Source of the DNA: Aliivibrio fischeri ATCC 7744 = JCM 18803 = DSM 507
GTDB taxonomy: Bacteria > Pseudomonadota > Gammaproteobacteria > Enterobacterales > Vibrionaceae
Length of the DNA stretch: 64,000 nt
Direction: 5' to 3'
Assembly (NCBI RefSeq): GCF_023983475.1
Contig: NZ_CP092712.1
Coordinates: 1,736,001-1,800,000 of the forward strand
Made by a program: the position numbers and the translations under genes. This document shows, piece by piece, positions 33,224 through 42,158 of the stretch; the first letter of the stretch is position 1, and each line of letters begins with the position of its first letter. The notes under the pieces are model-generated. The model was not told where the DNA came from. It did not search any database and saw nothing but the letters and a program-made list of their open reading frames with translations.

Positions 33224-33919
33224 ATGAAAATACTTTTAAAATCGTTAGTTATATCTGCTTCATTATGCTCACCTTTTGTTCTAGCTAACAGTGAAGCTCA
33301 TAGTGACTATCTAAAAGGCACAGCTTACTTAAATCAAAATAACTATAAAGAAGCAATTACTTGGTTAACCAGTGCTGCTAATAATGGTTCTATTGAAGCC
33401 CAAAACAAAATTGGAACTATTTATGCAAAAGGGATTGGTACTGAAGCAAACACACAGCTTGCTACCCAGTATTTTTTGAAAGCCGCAGCAAACCAAAGCT
33501 CTATGGCTTACTATAACCTTGGAAAAATCTACGAATCTGAAGAAAAGTATTCCACATCTATTGATTGGTACAACAAAGCAATTGAAGAAAACAACAGTAA
33601 TGCAATGAATAACCTTGCAGACTTATATCTTCATGGAAAAGGACTTGTTCAAAATACTCACCAAGCAGAGTTACTGTATATTCAAGCAGCTGAATTAGGT
33701 AATGCTACAGCGATGCGTAATCTTGGTTTCTTATACACGAACAATAAAGAAGTTAAACAAGACATGAGCAAAGCGTATTTTTGGTTTAACCTTGCTGCTG
33801 AAAAAAACTTCCCAGACGCAGACAAGTACCGTGACTATACCGGGAAAAAGCTAAGTAAAAATAAACGCATTAAAGTTCAAAACGAAGCGCTTGAATGGTT
33901 AGAACAACATAACAGTTAA
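33224..33919 (+). CDS. Secreted/periplasmic Sel1-repeat protein
   Basis: 231 residues. Signal peptide (SLVISASLCSPFVLA, cleavage near residue 22), then at least four Sel1 repeats of about 36 residues: EAITWLTSAANNGSIEAQ, LATQYFLKAAANQSSMAYYN, SIDWYNKAIEENNSNAMNNLAD and HQAELLYIQAAELGNATAM, ending with AYFWFNLAAEKNFPDA. It acts in the periplasm as a scaffold in other bacteria; its partner here is unknown. 138 bases separate it from the MscS gene. A terminator follows. Confidence 0.82.
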   Translation: MKILLKSLVISASLCSPFVLANSEAHSDYLKGTAYLNQNNYKEAITWLTSAANNGSIEAQNKIGTIYAKGIGTEANTQLATQYFLKAAANQSSMAYYNLGKIYESEEKYSTSIDWYNKAIEENNSNAMNNLADLYLHGKGLVQNTHQAELLYIQAAELGNATAMRNLGFLYTNNKEVKQDMSKAYFWFNLAAEKNFPDADKYRDYTGKKLSKNKRIKVQNEALEWLEQHNS

Positions 33920-33947
33920 TTTATAACCATAAGATAAGCAGACAAAC

Positions 33948-33983
33948 AAGGCCACATCAGTGATTCACTGATGTGGCCTTTTG
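33948..33983. terminator. Strong bidirectional terminator
   Basis: AAGGCCACATCAGTGA (33948-33963) pairs with TCACTGATGTGGCCTT (33965-33980), then TT. A 16-bp stem between the convergent Sel1 and NUDIX-PAP2 genes. Confidence 0.92.
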
Positions 33984-33985
33984 AA

Positions 33986-35458
33986 TTATCGTTTAACGAA
34001 CTTATTTTCGATTACCTTAGGCAACCATGCGGCATAAACAAATAGGCCAAAAATAACGGTAAAATTACCAATAGTTCTAATTACCAACACATTCAAACTA
34101 CTCGCTTCAACTTGTGTTAATAAATAATTCACGCCATACCTAGCTAACATTACACTCAATACAATGGTTATTAATGCAATTAATTTTACTTTTACATCCG
34201 TAATAACTTTAGGTTTAGAACACATAATCGCAGCGACGACACCCCAGCATATTGCTGCAGCATATAGGTAATTAACATACGCCATAACAAACGCGATACC
34301 ACTAATAACCACACTTAGCAGTAGCCAAAAATGTAACCCCCCAATCACTTTGTATAATAAATCACCATGTTTTTTCTGCATATTTGAGAAATGATAGAAA
34401 ACCATTCCACCCAAACACAAACCAACAATGGCATCAGAGACAAAATGAACACCGAGCCAAACTCGAGCAATTGATTGTCCTATTATTAGAATAATGAAAA
34501 TGCATGCGTACCGTTTTAATATTTTTTCTGAGAGTGGTAATCTTTTTAAAATTAAATAAAAAGTACCGTAAATCACAACAGATAACATACTGTGCATACT
34601 TGGCATACCAAAACCAACGGCTTCAGTTAATTGCAATTGCGGTATATACACAAAAGGACGAGGTAAACCTAAACCTTGCTTTGCCAACCCTGTCAAAACT
34701 ATCGATAAAATAATGCCAAACAATAAGGTTAAAGCCGAATTTCGACCAAAATAAACCAACGCTATAATAACGAAAAAGTAGAAGAAGCCTTCCTTGCCAG
34801 TTTCGTTAATTAAGGTGAATATCGTTTTAACACTCAGCGTGACCACTTGCGGTAATTGATCTATTTTCGCGCGAAGTGACGAGAGTAAATCTAATTCAAA
34901 CTGATGAACTTTAGGAGCTTGGTCTACAAGATTGGTTACCCACAATATTTTATTTTCTGCGCTCGCTGTATCTAAAGACCATTGTTGTAATAACGGTAAT
35001 TGTCCCGGATAACGATATTTATGTTCTGGGATCTTATAGACTTCACTTAAATAGACAGCTTCAGTTTCTATACCGTAATGAGGAGCAAACCACGAAGGTA
35101 TACGAAATAAGCCATTAATGGTTTCTAGATCAAACGCAACAATATCGGATTCACTTACACAACGAAATATTGCTGCTGTTTCATCCTCGATAAGCAGCTC
35201 TTTAGCTGTAACAACTAATCCCGTTTCTTCCCATACCTCTCTTTCTGCTGCTTCTTGAGGTGTCTCTCCTTTTACTTTATCAATAGTCCCACCTGGAAGT
35301 GACAATTTTCCAGTGATTAACTCTTCAACTAAAACAATATGGCTACCATCACCAATAACGCACACCGCGCCCTTAGGCTGTACAATATTCGCTGATGCGC
35401 TGTGCATTGAAAATAGAGATAAAATGAATACAAATATGTTAAATAGTGGCATTTTCAT
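33986..35458 (-). CDS. Fusion of NUDIX hydrolase and PAP2-type lipid phosphatase
   Basis: 490 residues. Signal peptide or anchor (FNIFVFILSLFSMHSASA), then a NUDIX domain with box GETPQEAAEREVWEETGL (about 65-83; the spacing before the box is two residues longer than the canonical form). After a linker come membrane helices and a complete PAP2 site: KQGLGLPRPFVY, GMPSMHSML and SIARVWLGVHFVSD (about 265-350). The NUDIX part faces the periplasm if the N-terminus is a signal. The PAP2 half likely dephosphorylates a polyprenyl or phosphatidyl phosphate. This bifunctional architecture is known in Vibrio, with substrate untested. The GNAT gene ends 7 bases upstream. Confidence 0.88.
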   Translation of the reverse strand: MKMPLFNIFVFILSLFSMHSASANIVQPKGAVCVIGDGSHIVLVEELITGKLSLPGGTIDKVKGETPQEAAEREVWEETGLVVTAKELLIEDETAAIFRCVSESDIVAFDLETINGLFRIPSWFAPHYGIETEAVYLSEVYKIPEHKYRYPGQLPLLQQWSLDTASAENKILWVTNLVDQAPKVHQFELDLLSSLRAKIDQLPQVVTLSVKTIFTLINETGKEGFFYFFVIIALVYFGRNSALTLLFGIILSIVLTGLAKQGLGLPRPFVYIPQLQLTEAVGFGMPSMHSMLSVVIYGTFYLILKRLPLSEKILKRYACIFIILIIGQSIARVWLGVHFVSDAIVGLCLGGMVFYHFSNMQKKHGDLLYKVIGGLHFWLLLSVVISGIAFVMAYVNYLYAAAICWGVVAAIMCSKPKVITDVKVKLIALITIVLSVMLARYGVNYLLTQVEASSLNVLVIRTIGNFTVIFGLFVYAAWLPKVIENKFVKR

Positions 35459-35465
35459 TCTTATA

Positions 35466-35942
35466 TTACCTATTCAATGGCTTACGTAAATAATGAATAT
35501 GATCATGCAACCCTTGTTTATTATAGAATTCCAATGCCCCTTTATTAAAATCCCACACTTCGACAAAAATTTCTTTTACACCATAATCTTTTAATTCTTG
35601 TTCTATTCGCATCATTAATTGCTCAGCAACACCTTCGCGTCGATATTCTTTTTCAATATATAATTCATCTATGGTTGCCATCATTACTGGTTTACTCACC
35701 GTTGAAATTAATTCGCAAAAATGACCAGTAACAAATCCAATAATGGTGTCATTCATTTCCGCCACATACACCATACATTCTGGATCATCTAGATATCGAG
35801 CAATACTTTTCTCTTCTTCGATTTCAGAAGCAGTTTTGAATAAACCTGGACATTGTTGGTGATGTTCATCGTGCAATTTATACATCAGTGAATTTAAACA
35901 ATAGAGATCGGTCTCTTTTGCTCGACGGATAACTGGAGCCAT
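35466..35942 (-). CDS. GNAT-family N-acetyltransferase
   Basis: 158 residues from ATG 35942 (M-A-P-V-I-R-R-A). The longer frame begins at 35993, directly inside the terminator of fadL, which argues against it. GNAT motifs are present: VAEMNDTIIGFVTGHF (motif D region), MMATIDELYIEKEYRREGVAEQLMMRIEQ (acetyl-CoA loop R-R-E-G-V-A near 105-112) and ALEFYNKQGL near the end. The substrate is unknown. It is probably transcribed with the NUDIX-PAP2 gene (7-base gap). Confidence 0.85.
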   Translation of the reverse strand: MAPVIRRAKETDLYCLNSLMYKLHDEHHQQCPGLFKTASEIEEEKSIARYLDDPECMVYVAEMNDTIIGFVTGHFCELISTVSKPVMMATIDELYIEKEYRREGVAEQLMMRIEQELKDYGVKEIFVEVWDFNKGALEFYNKQGLHDHIHYLRKPLNR

Positions 35943-35991
35943 GTAAATACCAAATGAGAAATGAGGTGTAATTAGAGCATGTTTACTAAAC

Positions 35992-36021
35992 AAAAAAAAG
36001 GCTCGGAATAATCAGAGCCTT
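35992..36021 (-). terminator. Terminator of fadL
   Basis: Minus-strand hairpin: arms AAGGCTC (35998-36004) and GAGCCTT (36015-36021) around a 10-base loop, followed on the minus strand by a run of seven Ts (35992-35997 region). It fixes the downstream GNAT start. Confidence 0.85.
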
Positions 36022-36057
36022 GAATCATTGAGGTGCATAGCAATTTTATGAGTTATT

Positions 36058-37377
36058 TTAGAAACTATGGCTCAATTGAATAGCTGCCAACACCGCATTA
36101 GCATGTGTGGTTGCTGTAACCGCTGGTGCAGGAAGTGACTCTTCAATGAACTCATGAACTTCAACATCCTCACCAATTAGATAAGTAAAGCCAAAATCAA
36201 TGGCTGTATTTGAGCTCCAATTATAAGTAAACCCAGCAGAAAACCACTGACGATCTGAATCAGGAATAGAAATAGATGTTAACTCATCAACAGGAGTTTG
36301 GTCGTACATATAACCCGTACGCAAAATCCATTTGTTATTTAGGTAATGAGTAGCGCCGATAGAATAATGGTAAGAATCTTTCCAGTGATACTCTTTAATC
36401 GTATCGTATTCAGTTTCGATTGTATCAAATGCAGACCAACCGACCCACTGAATACTATAATGAATCGCCGTTTTATCTGTAATCATATGAAAGCCTGAAA
36501 ACTCGGCAATATCTGGTAACGGAAGGTATATTTTATCGCTATTTTTACCTGTTAAAGCAGAAGGTGCATAATATACATCACCTTCTGCTTCTATTTCAGG
36601 GCTGTATTTATAGCTAAATCCAAAACGATTTTTCTGATCAAATTCATACACCATACCGATATTAGCACCTAAACCAACACCAGTTGCATGAACATCAAGC
36701 GCATTTTCTTTTAATACAAGATTACCTACAGGAGCTCCACCAACTGAAGCCCCTACATTAACGTCAATATCTCGGTATAAGTCCCCTACACCATATATAA
36801 CATCTATTCCACCACCTACACTCAGATGTTCATTAAGACGATAGGCTATGCTCATTCCTAGATTCATACTTTGAACACTGGTTTTCCCACCGAAAATTGG
36901 AGCTTCATAATTAGATTTAAACTCAGTTCCTGTACCAAAGTTAGAATATGCAGAAACACCTACAGCCATTTTTTCATTAATCGGATGTATATAATAAAAA
37001 TTCGGGACAACTGCTGTTGGCGCAATACCATCAACATCATTCATTGAAACTGCTTCATATGAAGTGGACGCTGTAATGTTACCAAAGATAGGTTTATTCA
37101 CATCAACTTCAGGACGATAATACGTACCATTTTTCACTGTTACATCTGGTTGAACTATGGTCATACCGACAGAGATTGCATCTTTATCAAACATCGTCAT
37201 CGCCGCCGCATTACGGCTTAATACCGAAGCGTTATCTGCAATTACCGCCTCACCTGCAAATGCTCGACCTAAACCTGTAGCTGAGTGCTCATTTACTTGA
37301 AATCCTCCAGCCATAGATGTTGCACTAATAAATAAAGTACTCGTTGCAAGCAGCGTACGCGAAAATGTTGTATTCAT
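36058..37377 (-). CDS. fadL: Outer-membrane long-chain fatty acid transporter
   Basis: 439 residues. Signal peptide (LLATSTLFISATSMA) followed at once by GGFQVNEHSATGLGRAFAG, the N-terminal hatch of the FadL/OmpP1/TodX family, then AVIADNASVLSRNAAAM. The rest alternates short strands (YRLNEHLSVGGGIDVIYG, NRFGFSYKYSPEIEAEGDVYY, KWILRTGYMYDQTPV) and ends in Phe (LSHSF), as for beta-barrels. It imports long-chain fatty acids across the outer membrane. A FadR-like site lies upstream at 37489-37506. Own terminator. Several FadL paralogues are common in vibrios, so exact orthology is open. Confidence 0.93.
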   Translation of the reverse strand: MNTTFSRTLLATSTLFISATSMAGGFQVNEHSATGLGRAFAGEAVIADNASVLSRNAAAMTMFDKDAISVGMTIVQPDVTVKNGTYYRPEVDVNKPIFGNITASTSYEAVSMNDVDGIAPTAVVPNFYYIHPINEKMAVGVSAYSNFGTGTEFKSNYEAPIFGGKTSVQSMNLGMSIAYRLNEHLSVGGGIDVIYGVGDLYRDIDVNVGASVGGAPVGNLVLKENALDVHATGVGLGANIGMVYEFDQKNRFGFSYKYSPEIEAEGDVYYAPSALTGKNSDKIYLPLPDIAEFSGFHMITDKTAIHYSIQWVGWSAFDTIETEYDTIKEYHWKDSYHYSIGATHYLNNKWILRTGYMYDQTPVDELTSISIPDSDRQWFSAGFTYNWSSNTAIDFGFTYLIGEDVEVHEFIEESLPAPAVTATTHANAVLAAIQLSHSF

Positions 37378-37710
37378 AATTGTGTTATATCCACTTTGGA
37401 CAAATCAAACCGAACTTTATTTAAAAGGAAATGTCTGAAATTTGCTGTGTTATTTTTTTAGGGAAAAAGTGTAACAGCATGTGTATCGTCAGAAATCTGA
37501 CCAGTGTTTTTTTGACGATTATTTAAAGGAGCTCTGACAATGGTTAATAAATTTGAGAATTTATGTAATCAAGAAAAGAGATATAAATCACTGACTTTGT
37601 TATCAAATAGAGCGAATACTCTATTACATCACCTTTTTATTACTTTAGCTTGACTTGCCTAGGCCTCAGGAAGTTACACTACTCCCACTCATTTACTCTA
37701 TGATTTCATT
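37378..37710. promoter_or_regulatory. Divergent promoter region of fadL and PAP2 gene with FadR-like site
   Basis: 333 bases. On the minus strand 37506-37489 reads CACTGGTCAGATTTCTGA; the first half ACTGGTCAGA fits the FadR operator consensus (ACTGGTC-N-GA), the second half is weaker. FadR repressing fadL is established in E. coli and Vibrio. The short GCTTGACTTGCC at about 37649 may belong to the PAP2 promoter. I see nothing else. Confidence 0.45.
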
Positions 37711-38451
37711 ATGACTTTTTCATTTTCGCCTAAAAACAGAATTTACGAACTCATTGCGCTAGGTTTCTTTTCATTAATGATGATTTGCGTTTTATTATTA
37801 ACACCAAAACCTGACTTATTTGAACCGTTATCAACAAATGTAAATGCACTACTCAATTTTTTAAGTAACTCTGCCGGAAATCCATTTTTTCTTGTTACTA
37901 CTTTTGTTCTTTGTCTTATTCCTGTAATTAAACGCCTACCAAGAAAAAAATTGGCATCGCTATATGTGCAATTTGCTTTGTTGCTGGTGTTAAGTTTTGC
38001 TCTTAAAACTGGATTAAAATCAGCAACAGAAGTGCCCCGTCCATACAGCTATGCATTAGCAGAAGTAGGATTAGTCGATAATGCAGCCAGTTTTTATCAA
38101 TTAGAGCCAGCACTTAAAGATGAATTGATTGAACGTATCGCTTCAAAAGTGAGCTCTGCCAGAATCGAACAATGGCACGGTGAAACTAACTATGCGTTTC
38201 CATCTGGTCATACGATCTTTGTTGCTATCTGTATTTTGTTTTGGGGTGGTTTTTTACTGAGAAATAATCATTACATCACAGCTGGTATATTACTTACCTG
38301 GGGGGTTGGTGTAGGGTTCAGTCGTATTTGGCTTGGAATGCATTGGCCAACGGATTTAATGGCTTCAACTGTTTTAGCTTCATTACTCATATTTTGCGTA
38401 CCAACTATTAATTTTGAAAATAATCACCAAGTAAGTAATACCGTAAATTAA
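37711..38451 (+). CDS. PgpB-like PAP2 phosphatase
   Basis: 246 residues, membrane protein with about six helices. PAP2 catalytic motifs: KSATEVPRPYSYA (K-x6-R-P, about 109-121), YAFPSGHTIF (about 163-172) and SRIWLGMHWPTDLM (about 210-223). PgpB-type enzymes act on phosphatidylglycerophosphate and undecaprenyl pyrophosphate at the periplasmic face, feeding lipid-carrier recycling. Its stop shares four bases (TTAA) with the convergent LysR gene, so no terminator lies between them. In vibrios it is annotated as PgpB; I leave the symbol open because of the PAP2 paralogue nearby. Confidence 0.85.
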   Translation: MTFSFSPKNRIYELIALGFFSLMMICVLLLTPKPDLFEPLSTNVNALLNFLSNSAGNPFFLVTTFVLCLIPVIKRLPRKKLASLYVQFALLLVLSFALKTGLKSATEVPRPYSYALAEVGLVDNAASFYQLEPALKDELIERIASKVSSARIEQWHGETNYAFPSGHTIFVAICILFWGGFLLRNNHYITAGILLTWGVGVGFSRIWLGMHWPTDLMASTVLASLLIFCVPTINFENNHQVSNTVN

Positions 38452-39329
38452 GCATTTAAATTACATAAGATACTCCATACTTTCTCGCCTGCAGGATGTA
38501 ATCTTGCTTGATAACGATACGCATAATATTCAATAGGAAGTCGTAGTAATTGATCACCAATTATTGCGACTTTTTTCTGTGCTAACTCTTCTTGAATACT
38601 GTAAGCGGGCAACCACGCGATGCCTTGTTTATTCAGGACTAATATCTTCAACATATCAGTCATTGATGACGAAAAAATAGGCGTTAGCGCCACTTTCTCT
38701 CTTATAATTTCTACCTGTCTCCCCATATAGGATGTCGAACTATAAGTTAACCATGGTACAGAATGTCCAGATTCAAAATCATAAACAGAGTTACCCTCAT
38801 CATCACACGCACTTACAGGTAACAGCTCCGTTTTTGCTATAAGTTGCGATTGATAAGGTGGTAAACGTAAAATCTCATCATCAAAAGCCAATAATATGTC
38901 GCACGCCCCCTCTCTTAACTCTTTTGTCGCTTCATCTACATCAATGGCTTCAACACTTAAAATCGGTTTATAATCCCCCTCATTAAACCCTTGTTGTATC
39001 TTAGGTATTAAGCTTGTAGCCAAAGAGTGTGCCGCTGCGATTTGAACTACATTTCCACCTAATTGAGATAAATCTGATATTTGGCTTATGCCAGCTTCAA
39101 TCTGATTAACCAAGGTTCTTGCGGTTATTCGGAATAATTTACCACTTGGTGTTAACTCTATCGGCTTACTCTTTCTATCAACTAATTCAGCACCTACGGT
39201 ATCTTCTAATAGACGAATTCTTCGACTGAATGCAGGCTGAGTGACATTTCTCAATTCCGCGGCTTGTGAGAAATTTTTCACTTTTGCTAGCACTAAAAAA
39301 TCTTCTAACCATTTACTTTCTACATTCAT
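38448..39329 (-). CDS. LysR-family regulator, HypT/YjiE-like
   Basis: 293 residues from ATG 39329, supported by GAGG seven bases upstream; the longer frame starts with TTG at 39344. N-terminal HTH: WLEDFLVLAKVKNFSQAAELRNVTQPAFSRRIRLLED. The effector domain begins after about residue 85 (VVQIAAAHSLATSLIPKI), similar to E. coli HypT (IKIAAAHSLSLGLLP). In E. coli HypT responds to hypochlorite, but homologues in vibrios stand beside transporter and racemase genes, so the effector here may be an amino or dicarboxylic acid. Divergent from the Dcu-racemase operon, with a LysR-type dyad between them. Convergent with the PAP2 gene, sharing the TTAA stop. Confidence 0.85.
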   Translation of the reverse strand: MNVESKWLEDFLVLAKVKNFSQAAELRNVTQPAFSRRIRLLEDTVGAELVDRKSKPIELTPSGKLFRITARTLVNQIEAGISQISDLSQLGGNVVQIAAAHSLATSLIPKIQQGFNEGDYKPILSVEAIDVDEATKELREGACDILLAFDDEILRLPPYQSQLIAKTELLPVSACDDEGNSVYDFESGHSVPWLTYSSTSYMGRQVEIIREKVALTPIFSSSMTDMLKILVLNKQGIAWLPAYSIQEELAQKKVAIIGDQLLRLPIEYYAYRYQARLHPAGEKVWSILCNLNA

Positions 39330-39525
39330 TTCAACCTCATCCAAGCATTCTATTTGAGATAGTTATCACTATTCCGAAACTGCATTATCACTCCTATTAA
39401 AAAAATTTAATGTCGATAAACCCTAAATATTCGCTTTAATTTTCGAGTTATCTGCCTTTTATGTTTAAAAAAAACATCAAAAAAGTAGTTACCGAGATCA
39501 AGTTCAACTCTTTTATCATTTAGCT

Positions 39526-39589
39526 ATGCCGATTTGGCATGATGAAACAATTCTTAGCATTTAACAAAACACATACCGACTGACATGAT
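39526..39589. promoter_or_regulatory. Two related LysR-type operator sites upstream of the Dcu transporter
   Basis: Site 1: ATGCC-GATTT-GGCAT at 39526-39540, a perfect T-N11-A dyad, followed by GAT. Site 2: ATACCGACTGACATGAT at 39573-39589, an imperfect copy in the same orientation. They lie in the 329-base gap between the LysR gene and the transporter. This is the expected two-site layout (recognition plus activation site) of LysR regulation. The rest of the gap has no gene. Confidence 0.6.
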
Positions 39590-39658
39590 TTATTTAGCTT
39601 ATCCATCGCAAGATGAATTAAAAAAAATCAATTACTTAAAATTTAAATAGGATGTTTT

Positions 39659-40960
39659 ATGTCGGTAATAATTGAAATCTCAGTAGTGTTAATTTGCATC
39701 TACTGGGGATTAAAAATGGGTGGCCTTGGCGTTGGTTTGGCTGGTGGGTTTGGTCTTGCGGTGTTAACGCTTGGATTAGGTCTTGAACCTAGCGCGCCTG
39801 CTATTGATGTTATTCTTATTATTATGTCTGTTGTGACTGCTGCTTCAACCATGCAAGCTGCGGGCGGTATGGAATGGCTAGTTCATCATGCAGGTAACTT
39901 AATGCGCCGCCACCCAAAATACATAAATGTATTAGCTCCAATCATTACTTGGTGCATGACGATAATGGCAGGAACAGGGTATACGGTTTTTTCAACTCTT
40001 CCAGTTATTTCTGAAGTAGCAAAAGAGATTGGTGAAAGACCATCAAGACCTTTATCTGCCGCAGTTGTAGCTTCACAAGTTGCAATTTCTGGATCTCCTA
40101 TCTCTGCGGCTATGGCGGCTATGATTTCAATCATGGAACCAGCAGGAGTCAGCTTCTTACAAATTATGGCTATCTGCTTACCCGCATCTTTCATTGCAGC
40201 GATGGTTGCGGCGTTTGTTGCCTCTCGACAAGGTTGTGAATTAAAAGACGATGTGGTGTATCAACAAATCCAAAAAGAAGATAAACAACAAGTTACTTCC
40301 ACAACAAAAGAAATTGATCCTAAAGCTAAATATTCTGTTTTTCTTTTTGCATTAGCTACCTGTGCCATTGTTCTTTATGCCGCTATTCCATCGCTACGAC
40401 CTGCTTTTCCAAGTGGCGATATCATGACGACACGAGACATCATTATTGTCAGTATGTTTGCCGCAGCATGTCTAATGGTGCCTATGTGTAACATTCACCC
40501 AGATCGTATTATTAAAACCACGACGTTCCGTTCAGGAATGAGTTCTGTAGCGGTTATTTTAGGTATTGTGACCATGGGCTCAACCGTTGTTAATGCTCAC
40601 CTTCCTGAGATTAAAGAATTTGCAGGCTCTCTACTTAACTCTTACCCAATGTTGCTATCACTTGTTCTTTTTGGAACCTGCACATTATTAATGTCACAAG
40701 GTGCAACTACCCCATTAATCGTTCCTTTAGCGCTGAGTTTAAACGTTCCACACTGGGCGATCTTAGCGTCATTCGTTGCAGTAACAGGCGTGTTTGTTCT
40801 ACCGACATACCCTACCTCTCTTGCGGCTATAGAGTTTGATTCAACAGGCTCAACTCGAATGGGAAAAAACATCTTTGATCATCCATTTATGTTACCGGGT
40901 CTAACGGGTGTCATTGTTGCCATTGGCTTTGGTTTCTTACTCGCTCCAGCAGTGCTTTAA
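39659..40960 (+). CDS. Dcu-family C4-dicarboxylate transporter (aspartate/fumarate/succinate type)
   Basis: 433 residues, 10-12 hydrophobic segments, matching DcuA/DcuB (IMSVVTAASTMQAAGGMEWLV, AGTGYTVFSTLPVISEVAKE, SGSPISAAMAAMISIMEP and LSAPTTPL-like QGATTPLIVPLALSL). Dcu proteins exchange fumarate or aspartate for succinate in anaerobic cells. Followed after 41 bases by an aspartate racemase, so aspartate is the likely substrate. Probably activated by the divergent LysR protein. The protein has no extra domain. Confidence 0.88.
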   Translation: MSVIIEISVVLICIYWGLKMGGLGVGLAGGFGLAVLTLGLGLEPSAPAIDVILIIMSVVTAASTMQAAGGMEWLVHHAGNLMRRHPKYINVLAPIITWCMTIMAGTGYTVFSTLPVISEVAKEIGERPSRPLSAAVVASQVAISGSPISAAMAAMISIMEPAGVSFLQIMAICLPASFIAAMVAAFVASRQGCELKDDVVYQQIQKEDKQQVTSTTKEIDPKAKYSVFLFALATCAIVLYAAIPSLRPAFPSGDIMTTRDIIIVSMFAAACLMVPMCNIHPDRIIKTTTFRSGMSSVAVILGIVTMGSTVVNAHLPEIKEFAGSLLNSYPMLLSLVLFGTCTLLMSQGATTPLIVPLALSLNVPHWAILASFVAVTGVFVLPTYPTSLAAIEFDSTGSTRMGKNIFDHPFMLPGLTGVIVAIGFGFLLAPAVL

Positions 40961-41001
40961 CACTTACTACAACACGTATTTCATTTAAAGGAGTAAATAT
41001 T

Positions 41002-41712
41002 ATGAACAAGAAATTAGGTATTTTAGGCGGTATGGGACCTTTAGCAACGGTTGAGTTTATGTTGAAGATCATTAGCCAAACCCCTGCACATAATGACCAA
41101 GAACATATTCCGATGGTAGTAAGTAGCGTTCCACAAATCCCTGACAGAACGGCTTTTATTATGGGACATGGCCAAGATCCTTATCCTGAATTAAAGCACA
41201 GCTTTGAACAACTTGAGCAATCTGGCGCTGAATGTATTGTTATCCCTTGCAATACCGCTCATTACTGGTATCCACAACTGAGTGCGACTAGCCATGTGCA
41301 TACCATCAGTATCATCGATAGTGTTGTTCAAGAAGCGCAGGCTCGCCGATATAAGACCGTTGGTTTATTAGCAACGACGGCGACAATGAAAGCCAGAATG
41401 TATCAACAAAAGCTTAACCAATATAATATTGATGTTATTGAAACTGATGACACTCAACAACGTGATGTCATGCAGGGTATTTATGAGGTAAAAGCAGGTA
41501 ATGTAGAAAAAGGAAAAGCGTTAATGCTACCGGTATTTAAATCAATGCTCGCTCAAGGCGCAGAGGCGGTTATCTTAGGCTGTACTGAAATACCTGTTGC
41601 TCTGGCCGAGCAAAACCTCAAACAACCACAACAATGTTTAGATTCTCTTGAGATCTTAGCCAAGTGTTGCGTTGATTGGTCTTATGAAAAACAAACCGCT
41701 TTAGCAAGTTAA
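41002..41712 (+). CDS. Aspartate/glutamate racemase family protein
   Basis: 236 residues. N-terminal LGILGGMGPLATVEFM and the two catalytic cysteines in VIPCNTAHYWYPQL (about residue 80) and VILGCTEIPVAL (about residue 193), as in aspartate racemases. It interconverts L- and D-aspartate (or related acids). ATG follows AAAGGAG. Operon with the Dcu transporter suggests uptake of aspartate and its racemisation. The stop shares TTAA with the convergent nrfF stop. Confidence 0.9.
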   Translation: MNKKLGILGGMGPLATVEFMLKIISQTPAHNDQEHIPMVVSSVPQIPDRTAFIMGHGQDPYPELKHSFEQLEQSGAECIVIPCNTAHYWYPQLSATSHVHTISIIDSVVQEAQARRYKTVGLLATTATMKARMYQQKLNQYNIDVIETDDTQQRDVMQGIYEVKAGNVEKGKALMLPVFKSMLAQGAEAVILGCTEIPVALAEQNLKQPQQCLDSLEILAKCCVDWSYEKQTALAS

Positions 41713-42158
41713 CGATTTCTTCTTACTGAATTCACCGCCATGATGCAAAAAACGACAAGTAACAATAATGGTAATAACCAAAGTACGTATGTTTTAGCAT
41801 TCAATGGCGGTTCATATAATACGAAATCACCAAATCGATGCGTCATAAAAGCAATCACTTCATCTTCACTTTTTCCTGCTTTAATCTGTTGATACACAGT
41901 TAATCGTAAATCTTTAGCTATTGGTGAATTAGATTCTATTAAGTTTTGATTTTGACATTGTGGACATCGCAAGCGTTTAGCCAGTTCAATCGCCTGCTTT
42001 TGTTGCTCTTGAGAATCAAACTCAAACAATTCAACACTTTCAATCGTCTCTTTATCTGCGGAAACAAATAGACCATTGCTACTATTTGATGAGGCATTGG
42101 CTGAAAACACACCCAATAAGCAGAGCAAATACAACAATGATTTAAAAGAATGCTTCAT
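41709..42158 (-). CDS. nrfF: NrfF, cytochrome c heme-lyase subunit (CcmH-type)
   Basis: 149 residues. Signal peptide (LLYLLCLLGVFSANAS), then the CcmH/NrfF domain with the redox motif RLRCPQCQNQNLIESNSPIA (C-x2-C-x-N, about 63-66) and ends with a membrane helix (TYVLWLLPLLLLVVFCIMAV). It reduces or presents apocytochrome cysteines for heme attachment; NrfF works with NrfE and NrfG on the CxxCK heme of NrfA. Overlaps the DsbE-like gene by one base. Last gene of the minus-strand nrf operon. Confidence 0.9.
   Translation of the reverse strand: MKHSFKSLLYLLCLLGVFSANASSNSSNGLFVSADKETIESVELFEFDSQEQQKQAIELAKRLRCPQCQNQNLIESNSPIAKDLRLTVYQQIKAGKSEDEVIAFMTHRFGDFVLYEPPLNAKTYVLWLLPLLLLVVFCIMAVNSVRRNR

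Noticed and set aside
35943-35993. Longer N-terminus for the GNAT protein
   Set aside because: The extra 17 codons would begin immediately at the T-run of the fadL terminator, and the family start fits M-A-P-V-I-R-R at 35942.
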